Notes: generated by a model not told the origin, from the letters alone. 7,378 nt of DNA from TMED27 sp963922705 (GCA_963922705.1 CAWUJS010000088.1:1-7378), one strand, 5' to 3'; shown: positions 1 through 5,616, counted from the stretch's first letter. Numbers and translations: made by a program.

Positions 1-541
1 ATCGCTCGGCTTCCGCCTGTTTCGCAATTGCCCTGACCATGGATGGATCAATATCAACATTCTTGATCTCGACATTTGTAACTTTAATGCCCCATTTGGA
101 AATTTGCTGATCCAGAATTTCCTGTACATCCGCGTTTAATTGCTCACGGTTCGAGAGCATGTCATCCAGATCATGCTTCCCCAAAACAGAGCGCAGCGTT
201 GTTTGCGCAAGCTGGCTGGTCGCATCAACAAAATCCTCAACATTGTTAATCGCATATTCCGGATCAACAACGCGGTAATAAACAACGGCATTCACCTTAA
301 CCGATACATTATCCTTGGAAATCACATCTTGCGGCGGGATATCTTCGGTGCGGACACGTACATCCACGCGCTGTTCGATGTAATAGAATAAGGGGATATT
401 AAATACCAGTCCCGGCCCTTCAACCGATGCATATTTCCCCAGCGAATACATGACTGTTCGTTCATACTCCGGAATAATCTTGATCAGGGTAAAGAGTACA
501 AATACGATAACAATGAGAATGGGAATAATAAAAACTTCCAT
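1..541 (-). CDS. Slipin (stomatin-like SPFH/band 7 membrane protein), C-terminus cut by window edge
   Basis: Reading the minus strand from the ATG at 541 gives 180 codons without a stop, running off the left edge. Residues 3-21 form one hydrophobic segment, an N-terminal membrane anchor. An SPFH domain follows: the 'ERTVMYSLGKY' and 'GPGLVFNIP' stretches (27-50), 'QDVISKDNVSVKVNAVVYYR' (71-90), 'TLRSVLGKHDLDDMLSNRE' (115-133), and the 'WGIKVTNVEIKNVDI' strand (150-164) leading into 'AIAKQAEAER', the start of the usual coiled coil. These are hallmarks of prokaryotic slipins, which oligomerise on the inner membrane and are linked to membrane organisation and proteolysis. The start is set by an AGGAG at 549-553, seven bases upstream, overlapping the stop codon of the preceding nfeD-like gene. 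Slipin/NfeD pairing is a well-known gene arrangement and supports the call. Full slipins are about 250-320 residues, so roughly a third is missing because of the window, not a mutation. Confidence 0.95.
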   Translation of the reverse strand, partial: MEVFIIPILIVIVFVLFTLIKIIPEYERTVMYSLGKYASVEGPGLVFNIPLFYYIEQRVDVRVRTEDIPPQDVISKDNVSVKVNAVVYYRVVDPEYAINNVEDFVDATSQLAQTTLRSVLGKHDLDDMLSNREQLNADVQEILDQQISKWGIKVTNVEIKNVDIDPSMVRAIAKQAEAER

Positions 542-551
542 GAAATATCTC

Positions 552-971
552 CTATTTTGGCTTAACGATTAAAGTTAAATCACGCATTTCAACAACCCGG
601 ACAAGGTCATCTTTTTCAAAATCATACTCTTTTTTGGCCTCAGCATGCCAGTGCTCGCCATCAATGGAAACACGTCCCTGATCACCCGTCCAGTCTAGAA
701 TAATCGCCTTATCACCGATTAACCCTTCTTTCCCGGTTTGTGTTTTGCGGCGGTGAGCTTTAAAGGCCATAATGCCGCCGCCGCCCATAATGAGCGACAG
801 ACTTAGAGACACAGCCATAATCATTGCCATACCATATTCCGCTAAACTTGGATCAAATTCCAGAGATGTCCCGGCAATGATAAGTGCTAATCCGACAAGG
901 GCAAAAAACCCGAAAAGCGGGATCATAAATTCAGAGATGATCAATATAATGCCGACAAGTATAAGAAGCAT
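552..971 (-). CDS. Short NfeD-family membrane protein, partner of the slipin
   Basis: This 139-residue protein has the short-form NfeD layout. Three hydrophobic segments lie at about 2-13, 16-36 and 48-70, the last glycine-rich ('IMGGGG'). A basic linker (71-81) leads to a C-terminal OB-fold domain (about 83-138) with the family pattern 'GLIGDKAIILDW', then 'GRVSIDGEHWHAEA' (99-112) and 'DLVRVVEMRDLTLIVKP'. It lacks the ClpP-like serine protease domain of long NfeD proteins. Short NfeD proteins are thought to bind or assist slipin oligomers in the inner membrane; the slipin gene starts 10 bases downstream. The ATG lies 9 bases after the leuB stop, in the same reading frame as leuB and with no clear Shine-Dalgarno sequence, so translation may depend on ribosomes finishing leuB. 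Family assignment is secure; the molecular role is from family knowledge. Confidence 0.93.
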   Translation of the reverse strand: MLLILVGIILIISEFMIPLFGFFALVGLALIIAGTSLEFDPSLAEYGMAMIMAVSLSLSLIMGGGGIMAFKAHRRKTQTGKEGLIGDKAIILDWTGDQGRVSIDGEHWHAEAKKEYDFEKDDLVRVVEMRDLTLIVKPK

Positions 972-980
972 CGCAATAGT

Positions 981-2081
981 TTAAGCTGATTTTTGTGTAC
1001 AAGTTTCCAATGCATTGATTATAGCATCTCCCATCGCATTTGTCGAAACTTCCTGACACCCATCGGCCAGTATATCCGATGTACGTATGCCTGCATTTAA
1101 AACGTCCTGTACGCTTTTCTCCACCAGATCAGCCAAATCGCCGCGATCAAAGGAATAGCGCAGTAGCATCGCGAGGCTTAAAATCGTCGCCAGCGGGTTG
1201 GCTTTGCCTTGCCCGGCAATATCCGGCGCAGAGCCGTGGACAGGCTCATAAAGCCCCGCAGTCCCTTGTACGCCTAACGAAGCCGAAGGCAGCATACCGA
1301 GCGACCCCGTGAGCATCGCCGCTTCATCAGATAAAATATCGCCAAATAAATTATCCGTGACAATCACATCAAATTGACGCGGATTGCGGCATAATTGCAT
1401 CGCGCAATTATCAGCATACATATGCTCTAATACGACATCGCTAAAATCAGCGTGCAAAGCCGTCATTTCCTCGCGCCATAGCTTCCCGCTTTCCATGACA
1501 TTGGCTTTCTCGCACGAAGTCACGCGGCTTTCTCGTTTGCGCGCTAATTCAAATGCAACTTCGCCAATACGGCGGATTTCAGATGTTGTGTAAGTTTGCG
1601 TGTTAAACCCTCTGCGCTCACCATTGCCCAAATCTTCAATCCCGCGCGGTTCACCGAAATACACGCCGCTCGTTAATTCGCGTACAATTAGGATATCCAG
1701 CCCCTTAACGATCTCCGGCTTTAACGTTGATGCATCAACCAACGCATCAAAAACAATCGCAGGACGCAAATTCGCAAATAAATCCAGTTCTTTACGCAGG
1801 CGCAAAAGCCCTGCTTCCGGGCGAACACTATAATCCACATCATCCCATTGCGGCCCGCCAACCGATCCCATCAAAATCGCATCGCTCTTGCGGCATTTTT
1901 CCAGATCATCATCAGATAGCGGAACGCCATGCGCATCATAAGCCTGCCCGCCGATCAAGCCATGATCAACCACAACATCCAAATGCTTGTGATCACAAAA
2001 CCAGCCTAAAACTTTTTCTGCTTCAGCAACAATTTCCGGCCCAATCCCGTCACCGGGCAGTATCATCATTTTTTGTGTCAT
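981..2081 (-). CDS. leuB: 3-isopropylmalate dehydrogenase (LeuB)
   Basis: This cytosolic enzyme oxidises and decarboxylates 3-isopropylmalate to 2-oxoisocaproate with NAD+, the third committed step of leucine synthesis. The 366 residues match the usual 350-370. Visible family marks are the N-terminal 'MILPGDGIGPEIV' (6-18), the substrate-binding arginines in 'LRLRKELDLFANLRP' (93-107) and R134, catalytic Tyr141 in 'ELTSGVYFGEPRG' and Lys192 in 'CEKANV', and the metal-binding Asp224, Asp248 and Asp252. The last two sit in the signature 'NLFGDILSDEAAMLTGSLG' (244-262). Asp287 in 'HGSAPDIAG' fits NAD+ rather than NADP+ use. The start is supported by AGAGG at 2086-2090. It follows leuD by about 50 bases, and nfeD begins 9 bases after its stop, so one transcript is likely. 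All catalytic residues are present and the gene appears intact. Confidence 0.98.
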   Translation of the reverse strand: MTQKMMILPGDGIGPEIVAEAEKVLGWFCDHKHLDVVVDHGLIGGQAYDAHGVPLSDDDLEKCRKSDAILMGSVGGPQWDDVDYSVRPEAGLLRLRKELDLFANLRPAIVFDALVDASTLKPEIVKGLDILIVRELTSGVYFGEPRGIEDLGNGERRGFNTQTYTTSEIRRIGEVAFELARKRESRVTSCEKANVMESGKLWREEMTALHADFSDVVLEHMYADNCAMQLCRNPRQFDVIVTDNLFGDILSDEAAMLTGSLGMLPSASLGVQGTAGLYEPVHGSAPDIAGQGKANPLATILSLAMLLRYSFDRGDLADLVEKSVQDVLNAGIRTSDILADGCQEVSTNAMGDAIINALETCTQKSA

Positions 2082-2131
2082 ATCGCCTCTCTTTTTCGTT
2101 CATACCTTTTATCCACCCTAAGGTTACCCAG

Positions 2132-2737
2132 CTAAGCCCAGGGCTGCTCTTGACTACGTTTATCTTCAAACGCATCAATATGGGTGTTTTTCTCAAGCGT
2201 CAAGCCAATATCATCCAACCCGTTCAAAAGGCAATGCTTACGAAACGGATCAATATCAAATGAAAAGCTGAATTTATTCCCGCGTGTGATTGTTTGTTTC
2301 TCAAGATCAATTTTGATCAGAACATCCGGCTCGTCTTTTGCGGCCTCCATAAGCTGATCAACCTGTTCCTGAGGTAAAGCTATGGGTAGTATACCGTTCT
2401 TAAAGCTGTTATTAAAGAAAATATCAGCAAAGCTCGGCGCGATAATACAGCGAAATCCCATATCCAAAATTGCCCAGGGCGCATGTTCCCGCGAAGAACC
2501 ACAACCAAAATTCTCACCGGTGATCAAAATCTCAGAATCCTGATATTCGGGGCGGTTCAAAACAAAATCTGGCAGAGGATCACCATGATTATCATAGCGA
2601 ATATTGTAAAACGCACTCACACCTAGTCCTGTACGCTTAACCGTTTTCAAAAATTGTTTCGGTATGATGATATCCGTATCAACATTGATCATTTCAAGTG
2701 GCGCCGCTTTGGCATTTAAAATCGTAAATTTGTCCAT
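2132..2737 (-). CDS. leuD: 3-isopropylmalate dehydratase small subunit (LeuD)
   Basis: LeuD pairs with the iron-sulphur large subunit LeuC to convert 2-isopropylmalate to 3-isopropylmalate in leucine synthesis. The 201-residue product carries the small-subunit marks: 'NVDTDIIIPKQFLKTVKRTG' (18-37), the conserved loop 'GENFGCGSSREHAPWAI' (74-90), and 'GFRCIIAPSFADIFFNNSFK' (94-113). I place the start at 2737 (protein begins MDKFTILNA) because AGGAAAG lies at 2744-2750, six bases upstream, and the length then matches the family. An in-frame ATG at 2806 would add 23 residues, but most of that extension is a translated interspersed repeat (2756-2801). leuB follows about 50 bases downstream. No leuC is visible in the window; the gene upstream is an HD-GYP-like phosphohydrolase instead. 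Confidence 0.96.
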   Translation of the reverse strand: MDKFTILNAKAAPLEMINVDTDIIIPKQFLKTVKRTGLGVSAFYNIRYDNHGDPLPDFVLNRPEYQDSEILITGENFGCGSSREHAPWAILDMGFRCIIAPSFADIFFNNSFKNGILPIALPQEQVDQLMEAAKDEPDVLIKIDLEKQTITRGNKFSFSFDIDPFRKHCLLNGLDDIGLTLEKNTHIDAFEDKRSQEQPWA

Positions 2738-2743
2738 ATAAAT

Positions 2744-2750
2744 CTTTCCT
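2744..2750 (-). promoter_or_regulatory. Ribosome binding site that sets the leuD start
   Basis: On the minus strand AGGAAAG precedes the ATG at 2737 by six bases. It favours the internal start over the in-frame ATG at 2806. Confidence 0.7.
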
Positions 2751-2755
2751 TTCAT

Positions 2756-2801
2756 GTCATTGCGAGGAAACCTGTAAGGCTGACGCGGCAATCCAGATTG
2801 C
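2756..2801. repeat. Interspersed palindromic repeat between the HD gene and leuD
   Basis: The plus strand begins GTCATTGCGAGG (2756-2767) and ends GCGGCAATCCAG (2785-2796), with the ATTGC/GCAAT ends inverted. This is the layout of short dispersed repeats common in many alphaproteobacterial and other genomes (recognised from memory, not searched). The 3' end runs into an inverted repeat, GCAATC-CA-GATTGC (2788-2801). Read in frame upstream of leuD on the minus strand, it yields the peptide SGLPRQPYRFPRND, a typical false extension from such repeats. A similar half-copy appears near 4691-4712. Confidence 0.6.
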
Positions 2802-2832
2802 TTCATACCGCTTTCGCTATGGTCATAATTAC

Positions 2833-2856
2833 ATTAATAATGACATTAATAATGAC
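2833..2856. repeat. 12-bp tandem repeat, two exact copies
   Basis: The unit ATTAATAATGAC occurs at 2833-2844 and 2845-2856 with no gap. A looser third copy (about 2822-2832, containing GTCATAATTAC) precedes it. The array ends one base before the HD gene's stop codon at 2858-2860, so it lies in the spacer between that gene and leuD. Function unknown; it may be slippage-generated or part of the adjoining repeat. Confidence 0.75.
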
Positions 2857-2857
2857 G

Positions 2858-3544
2858 TTACTCTTGCAAAATACGCCCTTCTTTATAATCCAGCATTTTC
2901 ATTTCTGCAAAGGATTCAAACAAATCCATATCAAAAATCTCCCCGCCTTTTTCTGCACGCATACGCTGCAAAACACCGGGCGGAGAAATGTCCCGATCCC
3001 CGTAATGCGGCCTCCAAATGCGCCAGCCGTCATACGCCTCGACAATCGCGCAAAGACGTACAGGCAAAGATAACGCCTCACCTTTAATTCCAAGCGTTCC
3101 ATTTCCATCCATCTGCTCATGATGGTAACGCATAATATCAATCATTAAATCTTTAAAGGGGTGATCGAGATCATGCAAATATTCCTCGGCTATCTGCGCC
3201 CCGAGAAGCGTATGCGTACGCCTGTAAGCTTTCATCGTACCCGTTGGCTTTTCTTCCTGATCCCAAATGTCAACGGGCAGCATTTTTTTGCCGATATCAT
3301 GCGGCAACACCGCCCAATACATGTTTTCCACCACTATATCCCCAAGCCCCATATGCAGACATGTACGCTTCACATTCTCCGCAACACGCACCGCATGTTC
3401 ATGAAAAATATAGGTATGACCATCCGGGCGCTGCGCATCATAGGATTGAAGCTCTTGCATTTGTGTTTCAATAAAGCCTTTGATCCGTGCCTCAATGACC
3501 GGATCATCGCGTAAATCAAAACTATCAGGCCAACCATGGCGCAT
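2858..3544 (-). CDS. Stand-alone HD-GYP-like phosphohydrolase
   Basis: The protein is a single HD domain with no visible sensor or receiver domain and no membrane segment, so it is probably cytosolic. Counting from the upstream TTG at 3559 (233 residues), metal-ligand candidates are His55 in 'HEHAVRVAENV', His87-Asp88 in 'HDIGKKMLP', His116 in 'RTHTLLGAQIA', His146-His147 in 'RYHHEQMDGNG', and Asp177 in 'AIVEAYDGW'. Order and spacing match HD-GYP proteins, many of which hydrolyse cyclic di-GMP. The family tripeptide GYP is absent: after DGNG comes 'TLGIKGE' where 'YPxGLKGE' is usual, one residue shorter. Substrate is therefore uncertain. I prefer the ATG at 3544 (228 residues) because GGAAA lies at 3553-3557, and the promoter at 3570-3597 would leave almost no leader for the TTG. 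The stop lies 120 bases before leuD. Confidence 0.85.
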   Translation of the reverse strand: MRHGWPDSFDLRDDPVIEARIKGFIETQMQELQSYDAQRPDGHTYIFHEHAVRVAENVKRTCLHMGLGDIVVENMYWAVLPHDIGKKMLPVDIWDQEEKPTGTMKAYRRTHTLLGAQIAEEYLHDLDHPFKDLMIDIMRYHHEQMDGNGTLGIKGEALSLPVRLCAIVEAYDGWRIWRPHYGDRDISPPGVLQRMRAEKGGEIFDMDLFESFAEMKMLDYKEGRILQE

Positions 3545-3569
3545 TTTTATCGTTTCCAATTTATTTCAA

Positions 3570-3597
3570 ATAATATCTAACCTTATCTCTCTGTAAA
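3570..3597 (-). promoter_or_regulatory. Likely sigma-70-type promoter of the HD gene
   Basis: On the minus strand TTTACA (3597-3592) and TATTAT (3575-3570) are separated by 16 bases. Transcription would begin near 3563, giving a leader of about 19 bases to the ATG at 3544. Confidence 0.5.
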
Positions 3598-3697
3598 GAA
3601 AAGCAAATTTATATGTATGCATCCATGTTTTATGCGCTGTAATTAATGCTGACTGTGCGTTGCAGCGTATTTAAATGTGCGGGAATATATTTTTTTC

Positions 3698-3706
3698 TGA
3701 TAAAAT
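3698..3706 (+). promoter_or_regulatory. Possible extended -10 element just before the 3713 gene
   Basis: TGATAAAAT (3698-3706) fits the extended -10 pattern TGnTATAAT with one mismatch; no good -35 is seen. The predicted start point, about seven bases on, falls at the ATG at 3713, so the message could be leaderless. The rest of the 3560-3712 gap is AT-rich, with no RNA gene or clear hairpin noticed. Confidence 0.3.
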
Positions 3707-3712
3707 GAAACT

Positions 3713-4309
3713 ATGAATATGAAAAATATTTCAAAAAGGTTAATTCATACCATTGTAACGCTGATGCTTTTATCGCAACTCGCATATGCTGAAAACATCA
3801 CGTCAAACCCTCAAGAGCTTTTCATTCCTGCGGTCTATTCAATCGAAAATGCATGGCATAAGCAGGATTATGATTTCACAACTGACATATCAAATGCGCC
3901 TGTACCCTTGCATAAAACACCTGATTCTAACGTACGGGATAATGCGTACACCTCGTATAATCAAACAGATGAAGAAGAATGGATGGACAATATTCTAAAT
4001 CAACTTCCCTATAAAAATACCCTTAAATATACGTGGGAGATTGTTGATGGTGAAGCCGATTTGATGGGGGTTCAAAACTTACGCGCAGATGCCGGAAATA
4101 AAGGCATAACCTATAAAACCAGTACCATTCCCCTGACCGGAAACCTTAAAGATGCACACATACAAGCTGATATTGGCGAAGAGACCGCGCTTAAATTCGA
4201 AAGCGAATACATCCCGGTTATCGGGCGTGTTGAGGGATTGCAATTTAAGTCATCTGTTGGCAGTGACGCAGAGCTATCTTTAAGGTATAAAAAAGACATC
4301 ACATGGTAA
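3713..4309 (+). CDS. Unrecognised exported protein with signal peptide
   Basis: I do not recognise this 198-residue protein. It begins with a classic signal peptide: a basic start (MNMKNISKRL), a hydrophobic core (about 11-24) and a likely cleavage site AYA|E after residue 26, so it should reach the periplasm or outer membrane. The first half of the mature protein is polar and acidic, with 'TDEEEWMDN' at 85-93. From about residue 103 the composition suggests beta strands ('LKYTWEIVDGEADL', 'GITYKTSTIPLTG', 'GLQFKSSVG', 'ELSLRYKKDITW'). It ends in an alternating pattern closing on Trp, which resembles but does not prove an outer-membrane beta signal. No Shine-Dalgarno sequence precedes the ATG at 3713. 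A second in-frame ATG at 3719 would also keep the signal peptide. No cysteine occurs in the mature part. A similar small exported gene follows 77 bases downstream. Confidence 0.75.
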   Translation: MNMKNISKRLIHTIVTLMLLSQLAYAENITSNPQELFIPAVYSIENAWHKQDYDFTTDISNAPVPLHKTPDSNVRDNAYTSYNQTDEEEWMDNILNQLPYKNTLKYTWEIVDGEADLMGVQNLRADAGNKGITYKTSTIPLTGNLKDAHIQADIGEETALKFESEYIPVIGRVEGLQFKSSVGSDAELSLRYKKDITW

Positions 4310-4333
4310 TACCATAACCACTTTACTATTTGT

Positions 4334-4362
4334 TTGCATATTTCATGATAAGCTAGTATAAT
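4334..4362 (+). promoter_or_regulatory. Strong sigma-70-type promoter of the 4387 gene
   Basis: TTGCAT (4334-4339) and a perfect TATAAT (4357-4362) are 17 bases apart. Transcription should begin near 4369, giving a leader of about 18 bases that contains the ribosome site AAGGG, seven bases before the ATG at 4387. Confidence 0.7.
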
Positions 4363-4386
4363 AGCAAAATAAAAAAGGGCTTTGTC

Positions 4387-4677
4387 ATGAAAAACATTAT
4401 TTATTCTGGGTTTTTGTTACTAACGTGCTCTATTCTCCCTTACGCGAATGCACAAGCATTTGAGCCGGACACACAATATAATTTCGATAACGATAGCGCT
4501 CTGGAAAAAGAGGGACAAGGCTTTAGCCTTGAGCTGGCGGGGGATCCGGAAGAAGAAGGAGCACTTGAGCTTTTTGTCAAAAATACGAGCAGCGAACATG
4601 AAATCCATGATATCACCGCCGATGATCTCAACCGCATCAACCCCGCGGCAGGGATAAAGCTGCAATTTGAATTTTAG
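4387..4677 (+). CDS. Unrecognised small acidic exported protein
   Basis: This 96-residue protein was not recognised. Residues 1-22 form a signal peptide (MKN start, hydrophobic 'FLLLTCSILPY', cleavage probably at ANA|Q). The Cys at 14 lies in the hydrophobic core without a good lipobox, so a lipoprotein is unlikely. The mature part of about 74 residues is strongly acidic, roughly 18 Asp/Glu against four Lys/Arg, with 'GDPEEEGALELFVKN' in the middle. The last eight residues, GIKLQFEF, alternate polar and hydrophobic and end in Phe, like the final strand of outer-membrane proteins, although the chain is too short for a usual barrel on its own. It has its own strong promoter (4334-4362) and AAGGG ribosome site, so it is probably expressed separately from the similar-looking gene upstream, and it ends in front of the palindromic terminator at 4735-4760. 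Confidence 0.75.
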   Translation: MKNIIYSGFLLLTCSILPYANAQAFEPDTQYNFDNDSALEKEGQGFSLELAGDPEEEGALELFVKNTSSEHEIHDITADDLNRINPAAGIKLQFEF

Positions 4678-4690
4678 CTCTTTGTACTTT

Positions 4691-4712
4691 TAGCTACGCT
4701 TCACAATGACGT
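4691..4712. repeat. Half-copy of the interspersed repeat
   Basis: On the minus strand CGTCATTGTGAAGCGTAGC resembles the GTCATTGCGAGG end of the repeat at 2756-2801, as if one arm of the same family survives here. It sits just after the 4387 gene and before the terminator. Confidence 0.4.
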
Positions 4713-4734
4713 GATAATGGTTGTGGAGAGCATA

Positions 4735-4760
4735 AAAAAGGCCGGATATCCGGCCTTTTT
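4735..4760. terminator. Bidirectional rho-independent terminator
   Basis: A perfect 26-bp palindrome centred between 4747 and 4748 has the core GGCCGGATATCCGGCC (4740-4755), with an A run to the left and a T run to the right (T's continue at 4764-4771). In either direction the RNA forms a GC-rich stem followed by a U tract. It lies between two converging genes, the small exported protein (ends 4677) and the pilin (ends 4786), and should stop transcription from both. Confidence 0.93.
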
Positions 4761-4785
4761 GTTTGTTTTTTAGCTCTGTTTGAGA

Positions 4786-5514
4786 TTACATGCGGTATGC
4801 GACTGTACAACCAACTGTTTGATCTGCTTCGTCATATTCAGCAGGTGCTCCACCATCATCACACCCAGTATCACCTACTAGAATTCCTGTGGTCGGAACA
4901 CCATCATCCAAACGACGATCTATGTTAGCAGCCTGAGATGTAGACAATACACCATCACCTGCAGCAGCAGCTACGTCAGCACGGCCAGCAAGTACAACAT
5001 GAACGCCAGGCCTTAAGCCTTGGTCAAGATCGGTTTCGACACCGTTACGGCTATCGCCAGCAGTAAAACCACCACCAATTGGAGCTGTTGGATTAGTAAT
5101 TCCAAACTCAGGGTTTGCTCCGTTATCAGTACCGGTCATTCCTGTAATAAAGTCAGCAAAAAGTAATTGGCCAAAGAAGAATACTCCTTCATCATTACCT
5201 GCATCAGCGCCGACATTAACATCTACCAAACCGTTGCCATCACCATCATCACAGGCATCTGCACACCCAGCAATTCTTGTTGTTGCTGAACTCATATCAC
5301 CAGGAATGGCGTTGTATTTGTCACGGAAACCATTATAGGCCGCACCTATTGCTTCAAGCTGTGATGCTGTTGATGTCACACGTGCATTTGTGATCAACTC
5401 CTGCCCTTTTAGAATTCCACCGATCAACAGACCGATAATGATCATAACAACCGCGAGTTCGACGAGGGTGAAGCCCTTTTCGCTTTCACGCGATTTGAGT
5501 GTAGAAATATCCAT
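4786..5514 (-). CDS. Type IV prepilin-like protein with an EF-hand-like loop
   Basis: The N-terminus is a class III signal: a short charged leader ending at Gly14, then FTLVELAVVMIIIGLLIGG with Glu5 of the mature protein, as needed for cleavage by prepilin peptidase and assembly. This supports a pilin or pseudopilin anchored in the inner membrane before assembly. Residues 41-72 continue the long helix ('ITNARVTSTASQLEAIGAAY', then 'FRDKYNAIPGDM'). Beyond it lies a large acidic, Gly/Ala-rich domain. Cys84 and Cys88 are close together, and Cys218 and Cys236 could close a C-terminal disulphide loop. Residues 90-98 (DGDGNGLVD) match the calcium-loop pattern DxDxNGxxD. At 242 residues it is larger than many major pilins. 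The start is fixed by AGAAGGAG at 5521-5528, six bases upstream. No other pilus assembly gene is in the window, so major or minor pilin cannot be decided. Confidence 0.9.
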   Translation of the reverse strand: MDISTLKSRESEKGFTLVELAVVMIIIGLLIGGILKGQELITNARVTSTASQLEAIGAAYNGFRDKYNAIPGDMSSATTRIAGCADACDDGDGNGLVDVNVGADAGNDEGVFFFGQLLFADFITGMTGTDNGANPEFGITNPTAPIGGGFTAGDSRNGVETDLDQGLRPGVHVVLAGRADVAAAAGDGVLSTSQAANIDRRLDDGVPTTGILVGDTGCDDGGAPAEYDEADQTVGCTVAYRM

Positions 5515-5520
5515 TATAAA

Positions 5521-5528
5521 CTCCTTCT
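5521..5528 (-). promoter_or_regulatory. Strong ribosome binding site of the pilin gene
   Basis: AGAAGGAG on the minus strand lies six bases before the ATG at 5514. It is the most complete Shine-Dalgarno sequence in the window, suggesting high expression. Confidence 0.8.
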
Positions 5529-5561
5529 CAAATATTAAACGGATTTACTCTTAAGAATGTA

Positions 5562-5578
5562 TGCGAATCAATTTCGCA
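5562..5578. repeat. Inverted repeat in the pilin leader
   Basis: TGCGAA (5562-5567) and TTCGCA (5573-5578) form a perfect 6-bp inverted repeat with a 5-base loop. If transcription starts near 5581 it would be a small hairpin near the 5' end of the pilin message; otherwise it could be a protein site. Confidence 0.5.
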
Positions 5579-5587
5579 ACGCCCAAA

Positions 5588-5616
5588 AGTCTATCGTGAT
5601 GTTTTACGTTACACAA
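5588..5616 (-). promoter_or_regulatory. Weak candidate promoter of the pilin gene
   Basis: On the minus strand TTGTGT (5616-5611) and TAGACT (5593-5588) are 17 bases apart, a modest sigma-70 match. No sigma-54 site (TGGCAC-N5-TTGCA) was found in the gap. Confidence 0.3.

Noticed and set aside
140..391. Plus-strand open frame opposite the slipin gene
   Set aside because: The minus strand here encodes clear SPFH motifs; this is its antisense shadow.
1727..2263. Plus-strand 178-codon open frame antisense to leuB and leuD
   Set aside because: It overlaps two certain genes, has Gln/His/Pro-rich composition typical of antisense frames, and has no family motif.
2738..2806. Longer leuD reading frame beginning at the ATG at 2806
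   Set aside because: The added residues are mostly a translated interspersed repeat, the LeuD family starts near MDKF, and a ribosome site supports 2737.
2822..2857. Possible CRISPR-like repeat
   Set aside because: The 12-bp units are directly adjacent, with no spacers and too short.
3660..3691. TTGCAG with TATATT as a promoter for the 3713 gene
   Set aside because: The spacing is about 20 bases, too long for a normal sigma-70 promoter.
4303..4315. Inverted repeat ATGGTA-A-TACCAT over the stop codon of the 3713 gene as a terminator
   Set aside because: The stem is AT-rich and short with a one-base loop, and no T run follows.
4420..4435. Lipoprotein signal in the 96-residue exported protein (LLTC)
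   Set aside because: Thr before the Cys is a poor lipobox, and a good signal peptidase I site (ANA) follows.
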